64,000 bases of DNA from Liolophura sinensis. Taxonomy: Eukaryota > Mollusca > Polyplacophora > Chitonida > Chitonidae. The position numbers and the translations under genes were made by a program. The stretch is taken from positions 4,363,246 through 4,427,245 of the forward strand of contig NC_088296.1 in NCBI RefSeq assembly GCF_032854445.1, read 5' to 3'. The notes beneath the pieces were generated by a model that did not search any database, was not told the origin of the DNA, and saw only the letters and a program-made list of their open reading frames with translations. How positions within the stretch are numbered: position 1 is the stretch's first letter; each line of letters opens with the position of its first letter. Positions 55,901-64,000 of this stretch are shown one piece after another.

Positions 55901-58900
55901 ACACCGGATGAGGACACACCAAGATGACCATTTTAATTCCATGTTCATTCAGCAGATCCCATTTTGATCATAATCATGGTTGTTGAGCAAATCCCATTTT
56001 GATCATAATCATGGTTGTTGAGCAAATCCCATTTTGATCATAATCATGGTTGTTGAGCAAATCCCATTTTGATTATAATCATGGTTGTTCAGCAAATCCC
56101 ATTTTGATTATAATCATGGTTGTTCAGCAGATCCCATTTTGATTATAATCATGGTTGTTCAGCAAATCCCATTTCAATCATAATCATGGTTGTTCAGCAG
56201 ATCCCATTCTTACTATAATCATCAAAACTACTCTCTACTCTGAGTAACTCAGAAATGATAACCCTCACTTTGAAGTTAATGTAAGGCCTGCAAAAAGAGT
56301 CTAATTTAGACTCACCTGGCACTGGAATAGTAAGGACTGCCTTCTGTCTCATATTTTGCTATCACTGGATCCTTCAAGGCCTGCTCTTCTTCAGCTGTCC
56401 ACTTAACAAAATCAGATTCGTATAAAACAGTAAGAAAGGAATCCTTACAGATATCTACCAAATCTACTAACACAGTGTTTCATATCTTTGCTATGTATTA
56501 AAAGCTTTACTGTTTTTTTGTTTGTTGACCTATCCTCTTTTCTATCTTTAATGTAAATACTTCAGACCTAATAACAGAGGTACATGTATGTGTAAATTTA
56601 AGAGATTATTAAAGTCTGGTGGAAGTGTCCCTTGTTTGAGCAGCTTAAGTTCCAGCCTCGGCACAGTATCATCTGATGCTATATATTTAACTTTATTTTC
56701 TCAGGGTGACAAATGATGAACATTTACAAAAACAGCTATAAGTTTCGTCATTTGTATTGTAAAATTTTCCTCTGACGACTGTTAAATATTTATTTCTTTG
56801 ACTGTGTTTATCACTCAGCTTTTTAAAATTCATATTTATTTATTTGACTCAGGTTTTATTTATTTATTTATTGAATTGGTGTTTTATGCCATACCCAAGA
56901 ATACTTCACTTATATGACGGTGGCCAGCATTAGGGTGGGAGAAAACCAGGCAGAGCCCTGGGGAAACCCACGACCACCCGCAGGTTGCTGACAGACCTTC
57001 CCACGCACGGCCACAGAGGAAGCTCCTGGGTCCTGGTTCGCTAACGTCTCTAGCTACATATACTCTTCATTTGTATTGTAAAATTTTCTTCTGTGGATTG
57101 TTAAATATTTATTTGTTTGATTGTGTTTAACACTCGGCTTTTTATAATTCATATTTATTTATTTATTTGATTGGTATTTCGTTTATACGACAGTGGCCAG
57201 CATTATGGTGGGACAAAACCAGGCAGAGCCCTGGGGAAACCCATGACCACCCGCATGTATCTGGCAGACCTTCCCACATAGAGATATGAGTTTTATGCTA
57301 TACTCCAGGATATTTGATTTATACAACAGCGAACATCCACATGGTGGGAGGAAACCAGAAAGAGTCTGAGGGAGACCTAAAACCATCCGCAGGTTGCTGG
57401 GAAGATCTTCCTACCTATGACCAGCAAGGAATCCCGTATGGGCCAGACTTGAATTCACAGAGATCACACTGGAGAGAGGTTTCTGGGTCGTTGTGCTGCA
57501 CTAGCACACTAACCACTAGGCCACGGACGCACCTTATTACTTTACAATACGGTGGTCATTTTAACGAGGAGTAACCATGGTAACTCAGAGTACCAGGTGT
57601 AAAGCATTGCCAGCTACCTGACAAACCTCCTGCCTGTGTATTCAACCGACAAATCTGATACCTTAAACTATGCAGAAAATTATTGAGTACAGTGTTATTT
57701 ATTTATTTGACTGGTGTTTTATGGTGCACTAACAAATACTTCACTGATACAATGGCAGCCAGCATTATGGTGGGAGCAAACCGGGCAGAGACTGGGGGAA
57801 ACCCACAACCATCAGCACACTGCTGGAAGATCTGCCCACGTGCAGCTGGAGAAAAAGTCAGCATTATGGTGGGAAGAAACCGACCAGAGATCCTGGGAAA
57901 CCCACGGACATCCGCTGTAGGATAGCTATTTATGGGTGGAAGAAGCAAAAGTAAACCCCCAGCCTCTGGCAAGTAAATGACAGACTTTCGCAGATGATGC
58001 TACTCACTGGTTTGTTTTCCCGCAGTCTTTGTTCCTGAGTGATCTGTGCTAACACACCCGCCGCTTGCTCCCCGCCCATCACAGAGATCCGTGAATTTGG
58101 CCACATGTAGAGGAACCTTGGACTGGCAAACACACAAACATACAGACATAATGATATGAAACATAAAACACATTAAAAAGAACTAGACACTGTAACACCT
58201 CAGCAAAACCAGGACTATATATTGTTCATAGTGACAAGGTGTGTGACTTATTTATTTATTTGATTGGTGTTTTACGTCGTACTCAAGAACATTTCACTTA
58301 TACGACAGCGGCCAGCATTACGGTGGGTGGAAAGCGGGCAGAGTCCGGGGAAACCCACGACCATGCGCAGGTTGCTGACAGACCCTCCCACGTACGGCCA
58401 GAGAGGAGGCCAGGTGTGCAACTTCTGTGCCAGTCATTCTGCTTGTATCAGTGTGACAGAATAACAAGATTGCCGGCGAGTAAACTACAAAAATCCACTC
58501 ACTACCATGCCCTGTGTTTCCACTTTGGACCTGCTCCCTACGTAAAAAAAACACTGATGTCAACTGCATATAACGACCAATATATGCACTGTTTGGCAAA
58601 GGGAAAGTTGACAAAATTCTGAAAGACTGTGCCAACTGCCAAGGCACTGGAAGTGAGAATACACTGGTACAATAAATGTCTTGGACACATCATCTGTCAG
58701 TAAGAACACAAATATGACATTAATAACACGGATGACTGAGTATAAAGCAGTATATAAATATAAGCGGCAAGCCCAAATCAGAATGGATGATGCTTAATTC
58801 CTATGATGGTGCCAGGGGTCCACAGCCTAGAGCCCAAGGGACATTTATATCCTCTGAAATTCTGATCTTGTTGTTTACACAAATTCAGTCACATGGGCTA

Positions 58901-61900
58901 CCTTTCCTCAAACACTGGAATCATCCTTCTTGTTTGCTTGATTTAGGTTCAATTTTCTTCTCAATGTGACTTTGGTCAGCTGAAATTTCTTCCACTAACT
59001 TACCCCCCCCCCCCCCCCCATTACTAAATTGATTAGTTATGGCCATTCTGGTCAAAGATTTATGCGGACCTTGAATATTTTGACTTCCCTAAAAATCCGC
59101 TGAAAATTCTCATCTGTGCACATGACCAATGGAAACACATTATGATCTATAGTGCTGCCACAATAAAATGCCATGCTGAAAACATCAGTCACAACTGGTC
59201 TCATTGTCATGTCAGGAAAGCACTCATATTGTCCCCTTTAAAGTCTTCAGTGTGGCCTTCCTGGCACTGATCAATGGTTTATTTCTTCGAGTTTTACACC
59301 CTATTCAGGGCTATCTCAGTTATATAACAGCTGCCAGCATTCTGTTGGAAGGAAACCAGACCAAACCCAGGGGAAACCCACGACCATCCACATGCAGGTA
59401 CTATCAAAAAGAAAGCCAGTATGGTCTGGACTTGAACTCACTACAACTGCATTGGTGAGGCTCTTTGGTCATTGTACCGTGCTAGTATGCTAAGCACTAG
59501 AACTGATCATTGATTAACAAGATGGACACCCTGACCTCTCATTCACGGTGAAGCCACTGGTTAAAATACATGAATCCGTGGAGTACATGTAGTTGCAGCA
59601 TTGAACTTACCCGTAAGCTCGCCCACACATCCCATAATTCCCTGCCCCGTATGAGCCCCCTATTATCACAGTCAGTTTGGGAACTTTAGCGCAGGCCACA
59701 GCCGTCACCATTTTGGCCCCATTTTTGGCGATGCCACCAGCCTCAGCATCACGGCCTACCATGAACCCTGTGGGCACAAAATGATTAGAGGAGATAAGCA
59801 ATGTCACACAAGGAGAGAGAAGCAATGTCATACAAGGAGAGATAAGCAATGTCACACAAGGAGAGATAAGCAATGTCACACAAGGAGAGATAAGCAATGT
59901 CACAAAAGGAGAGATGAACAATGTCACACAAGGAGAGATAAGCAATGTCACACCACGAGAGATAAGCAATGTCACTCCACGAGAGATAAACAATGTCACA
60001 TAAGGAGAGAAAACCAAAGTCACACAAGGAGAGATAAGCAATGTTACACAAGGGGCAATAAGCAATGTCACACAAGGAGAGAGAAGCAATGTCACACAAA
60101 GAGAGAGAAGCAATGTCACACAAGGAGAGATAACCAATGTCACACAAGGAGAGATAACCAAAGTCACACAAGGAGAGATAACCAATGTCACACAAGGAGA
60201 GATAACCAAAGTCACACAAGGAGAGATAAGCAATGTCACACAAGGAGATAGAAGCAACGTCACACAAGGAGAGATAAGCAATGTCACACAGGGAGAGATA
60301 ACCAATGTCCTATGAGGATCAGAGAAGTTAGGTAGAGTCTCTAGAAACTGTTCATTCGGTAGGAATGAAGGTTAATCTACAAACCACACAGCTGAATATC
60401 GATATCCAGCTGATGAACACCAAGCCTGTAGGTTTGATGAACATGGTTCTGCACAGAAAGTAAGTCCTATCTGAATTCTTACCAGTGCCAAACAAGGGAA
60501 TTTTGTAAATGAGGGTTACAGATCATGGAAGGGTCTGTGGTTTTACACCGGATTTTGCACGGGTAAGAGTTCGTTATTTATTACGAGATCATATTTTATG
60601 TCAAATTCTTACCGGTTATATTTTGGAGAAACAAAAGTGGAATATTTCGCTGACAGCAGAGTTCTATAAAATGAGTTGCCTAAAAGAGAAATACAAAATA
60701 ATGCATGTAAACAAGTATCTGCACATATATGAATGAGAGAATAGAAAAGCACATTTAGTACAGTTTGATTTATTTATTTATTTGGTCAGCGTTTTATGCC
60801 ATACTAGAATATTTCGCTTATATGACGGCAGCCAGCATTATGGTGAGAGGAAACTGAAGGAAAGCCACCAACATCTGCAGATTGCTGGCAGAGCTTCCCA
60901 CGTGGGGGAGAAAGCCAGCAAGAGCTGGACTTGAACTCAAAGCGACAGCATCTCGGCCACAGAGGCCCCAGTACAGTTTGAGATAACAGATCTATACATT
61001 TAAAGGCATGTACATTTAATACATGTGAGTTAAAACTTAAATTGCTATATTGGTTTATTTGTTAAAATAAAATTAAAAACGATTTGTTAGTATGCTGTAA
61101 AACACCATTTAATGTGCAAGTATATTAGGACTGCAAACTTGACCCACATTCACGAAATAGAACTGTTAAGATGTGACATGCTCTGCGCAGTTTTGAGGAC
61201 AACACACGTAGCTTACCTTGTAACACAAGAGAACTAAATTTGCAGCAAGAGACTGATAAATTTGATAATACACAAAGCTTTCTTTGTGGCAAAAGATTGT
61301 AACTTTGATGACACAGGTAAACAAACCTTTCTTTGCAGCATAAGTCACTGATAATTTACGTGATACAAAAAAACGTTCCTTTTTTTGGTAGAACACAACA
61401 TTAATTTTTTCATAAATACTGTGATTTCCCTCTCCGGCCATAAGTGGATGTCGTCGTAGAAGTGAAATATTCTTAAGTACAGCGCAAAACACCAATCAAA
61501 TAAATAAATAAATAAATCACTGTGATTTCAGTGACGTGTCTCCAAATGATTTTTTTTTATCACAGCACTGAACAAATACACAATAGCTCACACCATATAA
61601 AAAAGAAATTAATTGCACATAAAGTAGAGTGCATGTACATGTAGAAAACATTTGACAGCAGTCTTACCTTAAGAGCTGATTCAGAGAAGAGCACCCCATT
61701 GTTCCCTATAACACCTATAGGGTAACCCCAGAGCCTGGCAAAACCTAGCAAAAAGTAAAACATAATACTCTTGAGTATGGCATAAAACATCAATCAAATA
61801 AACAAATGAACAGGTCACACAGGTGTATCATCTCTACCCAATACACATATGATATGATGAAGTGGTTTTACTATAAATACATATATGATATGATGAAGTG

Positions 61901-62826
61901 GTTTTACTATAAATACACATATGATATGATGAAGTGGTTTTACTATAAATACACATATGATATGATGAAGTGGTTTTACTATAAATACACATATGATATG
62001 ATGAAGTGGTTTTACTATAAATACACATATGATATGATGAAGTGGTTTTACTATAAAACCTACAGCTCAGTACACAGACAAGCATAATAACAAACTCAAA
62101 TCGACAGATGTGGCAGGTCCTAAGCACTCTAATATGCAAAATAGAGGTGTAACTCAAATGGAGATGCAAGTCCAGCTCATGCTGGCTTCCTCTCCGGCTG
62201 TAGGTGGGAAGGTCTGTCAGCAACCTGCGGATGGTTGTGGGTTTCCGCCAGGCTCTGCCCAGTTCCCTTTCACCATAATTCTGGACGCCATCTTATAAGT
62301 GAAATATTCTTGAGTACGGCGTAAAACACGAATCAAATAAATAAATAAATAAATGGAGATGGCCATCAGCGACTGAGATCAACTCCGTAAGAGCAGTTAA
62401 GTCATATCTTAAGCTCTTGTGTATGCCAAGCTTAAGGCCATTCTTAAAAAATTCTTTGTTGAGTATAACCCGACCCTATCGGAAACTTTAGGGGGAGCTC
62501 TCTTTCTGGACAGTTATTATACAGGTTACAACATAGTTCATATGCGAAGGAAGCTAAAGTGCCGAGAGTAAAGCATCGCTCTTCACCAGATATATCGCAA
62601 AACTTCTGACATAAAGCTGCAGCTACGCCATTAGAGCGGGTTACTATGGCAATCGACCTTTTTGTTCAGAGGTTGAATGGCTATCGTTGTAATACACCAT
62701 CTTGACTTCATGGACTTGAATGGTCGACATTGTTGCTGTTGTTGTGAACTCACCTGTCACCAATGTCTCCCCATACATTTGTTTGAACTCGTCAAATCTG
62801 CTGCCGTCCACTATTCTTGCTATCAC
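52791..62826 (-). CDS. MCCC2: Methylcrotonoyl-CoA carboxylase beta subunit, C-terminal 7 exons (partial)
   Basis: Exons in the window are 62826-62754, 61744-61668, 60679-60613, 59767-59611, 58122-58008, 56401-56316 and 52908-52791. All phases fit (693 bp, 230 residues plus stop). The product carboxylates 3-methylcrotonyl-CoA with the biotin-carrying alpha subunit in mitochondrial leucine breakdown. Recognised blocks are [87 protein letters not shown] and the C terminus KTRFGVFRM. Together they are diagnostic for MCCC2 rather than propionyl-CoA carboxylase beta. One change is AYG-PRF where AYS-PRF is usual. The upstream exons (about 330 residues) are not seen and should lie right of the window. 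Confidence 0.96.
53180..55785. repeat. 82-bp minisatellite, about 31 copies
   Basis: Units contain AAATGTTAGATTGCACATCC, CCTCTGCTGCTTTTTGTCAT and CATTAAGGCCAGAGATATCC. A 75-bp variant (CTCATTTAGGGCAGAGACAT) is scattered in the right half, giving a higher-order pattern. Lies in the last MCCC2 intron. Confidence 0.95.
55945..56215. repeat. 35-bp minisatellite, about 8 copies
   Basis: Units contain AGCAAATCCCATTTTGATCA and TAATCATGGTTGTT. Ends about 100 bp from the SPYYSSAR exon of MCCC2. Confidence 0.9.
56316..56401 (-). CDS. MCCC2: MCCC2 exon: SPYYSSAR block
   Basis: Encodes [20 protein letters not shown] and GSPYYSSA, ending AG|GTGAGT in phase 2. Confidence 0.94.
56850..57915 (-). mobile_element. 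Cluster of four SINE family A copies
   Basis: Four inverted copies at about 56853-57050, 57150-57280, 57290-57533 and 57690-57915. Each shows parts of the AGCATTATGGTGGGA and GGGGAAACCCACGACC blocks. The third keeps the head (CTAACCACTAGGCCACGG). They lie in the MCCC2 intron between the exons at 58008 and 56401. Confidence 0.7.
58008..58122 (-). CDS. MCCC2: MCCC2 exon: ISVMGGEQA block
   Basis: Encodes [38 protein letters not shown]. Phase 2 to 0, donor GTGAGT. Confidence 0.95.
58250..58415 (-). mobile_element. SINE family A, partial
   Basis: Inverted, well-kept copy from the (ATTT)n tail to CCACGTACGGCCAGAGAGGA; in an MCCC2 intron. Confidence 0.75.
59275..59500 (-). mobile_element. SINE family A, decayed
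   Basis: TTTTACACCCTATTCAGGGC, CAGCTGCCAGCATTCTG, GGGGAAACCCACGACCATCC and the inverted head; in an MCCC2 intron. Confidence 0.6.
59611..59767 (-). CDS. MCCC2: MCCC2 exon: [16 protein letters not shown] block
   Basis: Encodes [40 protein letters not shown] and [12 protein letters not shown]. The Gly-rich part is the acyl-CoA binding and oxyanion region of the C-terminal carboxyltransferase subdomain. A 24-bp minisatellite lies just upstream in the intron. Confidence 0.96.
59795..60310. repeat. 24-bp minisatellite, about 21 copies
   Basis: Unit CAATGTCACACAAGGAGAGA followed by TAAG. Between the 60613 and 59767 exons of MCCC2, open in three frames. Confidence 0.92.
60613..60679 (-). CDS. MCCC2: MCCC2 exon: [16 protein letters not shown] block
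   Basis: A 67-bp exon, easy to miss, encoding [20 protein letters not shown] and IT plus one base. Acceptor TTTTAG, donor GTAAGA, phase 0 to 1. Confidence 0.94.
60768..60972 (-). mobile_element. SINE family A, decayed
   Basis: (ATTT)n tail, TTTTATGCCATACTAGAATA, GGCAGCCAGCATTATGGTGA and an inverted head ending CTCGGCCACAGAGGCCCC; in an MCCC2 intron. Confidence 0.7.
61430..61518 (+). mobile_element. SINE family A, 3' fragment
   Basis: TCTCCGGCCATAAGTGG, GTCGTAGAAGTGAAATATTC, GCAAAACACCAATCAAATAA and an (AAAT)n tail; a shorter copy of the same 3' block is at 61762-61808. Confidence 0.65.
61668..61744 (-). CDS. MCCC2: MCCC2 exon: [10 protein letters not shown] block
   Basis: Encodes [20 protein letters not shown] and ESALK, part of the acyl-CoA carboxyltransferase fold. 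Phase 1 to 0, donor GTAAGA. Confidence 0.95.
61845..62060. repeat. 36-bp minisatellite, 6 copies
   Basis: Nearly identical units of CACATATGATATGATGAAGT then GGTTTTACTATAAATA; low divergence suggests recent expansion. Confidence 0.93.
62150..62356 (+). mobile_element. SINE family A, partial
   Basis: From AGTCCAGCTCATGCTGGCTT to CTTGAGTACGGCGTAAAACA and an (AAAT)n tail; in an MCCC2 intron. Confidence 0.75.
62754..62826 (-). CDS. MCCC2: MCCC2 exon: [10 protein letters not shown] block
   Basis: Encodes [20 protein letters not shown] and TLVT. Phase 0 to 1, donor GTGAGT. This is the most 5' exon I can find in the window. Confidence 0.94.
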
Positions 62827-63164
62827 CTTATAAAACATATAGAATTATTTCAAGCTATTAAAGATGGTGAGACATTTCCATACTCTAAACCACAACGTAA
62901 TGCATGGCAACTGCAAACACAATTGTAAACTGAATCCAGATACCCGTTTCACAAAACTTCCTAAGTACAGTAAATTGCCTAAGTAGGAGTTTTTTGGCCA
63001 GGATGGAGAGTTTCTCAACAAAACTTAAGTCAAATGCTTCATAAATAAATTATTATGTAGTTTAAGCAAAACACTCCTGCTTAAGGAAAATAACTTAGGA
63101 AGTTTCATGAAACGTGGCCCTGCTCCACAAAATACCTTTGACCAGCATTGTACACATAGGTAAA

Positions 63165-63265
63165 ATTTATCTATTTATTTCCTTGGCGTTTTACACCGTA
63201 CTCAAGAAAATTTCACTTTTCGAAAAAACGAAAGGTGGCCAGTATTATGGTGGGAGGAAACTGGA
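63165..63265 (-). mobile_element. SINE family A, 3' fragment
   Basis: TTGGCGTTTTACACCGTACT and GGTGGCCAGTATTATGGTGG, broken by a small insertion. Confidence 0.6.
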
Positions 63266-63399
63266 AATATACAAAATGAACCTTACATCCCAACTTATCC
63301 CAGTGAATTGTGTACTGTACATGTGCTAACAGGAAACGCAAAACAGTACCTCAACAAACTTACAAGTGCACAACAAGATATTTACCAATAACTTGGCAC

Positions 63400-64000
63400 T
63401 GTACCAGCATGTCAATTACACTTTGTACTCTGTACATGAACATTCATGTCTCCACAGCTATAACTTAGCACTGTACCACCATGTCAACTATACTTTGTAC
63501 TCTGTACATGAACATTCATGTCTCCACAGCTATAACTTAGCACTGTACCACCATGTCTACTATACTTTGTACTCTGTACATGAACATTCATGTCTCCACA
63601 GCTGTAACTTGGCACTGTACCACCACGTCAACTATACTTTGTACTCTGTACATGAACATTCATGTCTCCACAGCTATAACTTGGCACTGTACCACCATGT
63701 CAACTATACTTTGTACTCTGTACATGAACATTTATGTCTCCATAGCTCTAACTTGGCACTGTACCACCACGTCAACTATACTTTGTACTCTGTACATGAA
63801 CATTTATGTCTCCATAGCTATAACTTGGCACTGTACCACCACGTCAACTGTACTTTGTACTCTGTACATGAACATTTATGTCTCCATAGCTATAACTTGG
63901 CACTGTACCACCATGTCAACTGTACTTTGTACTCTGTACATGAACATTTATGTCTCCATAGCTATAACTTGGCACTGTACCACCATGTCAACTGTACTTT
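63400..64000. repeat. 72-bp minisatellite running off the window
   Basis: At least 8 units with CATGTCAACTATACTTTGTA, CTCTGTACATGAACATTCAT and GTCTCCACAGCTATAACTTG. The array is cut by the right edge. Confidence 0.93.

Larger units (their letters stand above)
62827..64000. other. Right edge, inside MCCC2 intron
   Basis: Between the first visible MCCC2 exon and the window edge there is a SINE fragment and the 72-bp array. The preceding MCCC2 exon was not found here. Confidence 0.6.

Noticed and set aside
59607-60305. Minus frame of 232 codons continuous with an MCCC2 exon
   Set aside because: Only the part from 59767 down is MCCC2; the rest is the 24-bp minisatellite read through a valid acceptor.
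59768-61667. A missing MCCC2 exon between the SESA and GFMVG exons
   Set aside because: A 67-bp exon at 60679-60613 encodes the expected [16 protein letters not shown] block in the right phase, so the gene is intact here.

Overview
The window is eukaryotic (animal) genomic DNA. It has GT-AG introns, a vertebrate-type membrane tyrosinase, a secreted trypsin-like protease, a mitochondrial carboxylase subunit, several tRNA-derived SINE families and many minisatellites. The commonest SINE ends in a block reading ATTGGTGTTTTACGCCGTAC (often inverted) plus an (AAAT)n tail. From memory this block is common in lophotrochozoan genomes, especially molluscs, so a mollusc or brachiopod is my best guess. 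The species cannot be fixed from this window.

Four protein genes could be assembled exon by exon, all on the minus strand. (1) 5209-12898: complete 7-exon gene for a 320-residue secreted trypsin-like serine protease with a small six-cysteine module in front of the protease domain; a cluster of GATA motifs lies just upstream. (2) 15698-18658: 2-exon gene for a 426-residue secreted low-complexity protein (Lys-rich, Ser/Thr-rich, then strongly basic), possibly an extracellular or shell matrix protein. (3) 25233-42202: complete 5-exon gene for a 545-residue type I membrane tyrosinase (signal peptide, Cys-rich/EGF-like region, CuA and CuB sites, one transmembrane helix, short cytoplasmic tail), with CACGTG/CATGTG boxes upstream. 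(4) 52791-62826: the last seven exons (230 residues) of MCCC2, the beta subunit of 3-methylcrotonyl-CoA carboxylase; its 5' part lies beyond the right edge. In each gene the exon phases match across every join I could test.

The rest is repeat-rich. By hand about 18-19 kb (near 30 percent) is tandem array, mostly inside introns: a 45-bp unit repeated about 84 times and a 24-bp unit repeated about 100 times in tyrosinase introns, and an 82-bp unit repeated about 31 times in the last MCCC2 intron. One array (30490-30980) is built from the 3' end of tyrosinase exon 4 together with its splice donor, giving ten donor copies in a row. Mobile elements include many SINE copies, a Tc1/mariner-like MITE family (three copies), a broken Penelope-like reverse transcriptase (46250-47280), a candidate TIR element (20494-21535) and a 227-bp inverted repeat pair (50421-51598).

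The genes do not form one pathway. Tyrosinase would act in pigment or cuticle/shell chemistry, the Lys/Ser-rich protein in an extracellular matrix, the protease probably in digestion or defence, and MCCC2 in mitochondrial leucine breakdown. Long antisense reading frames in the minisatellites are by-products of unit lengths divisible by three and are not called as genes.
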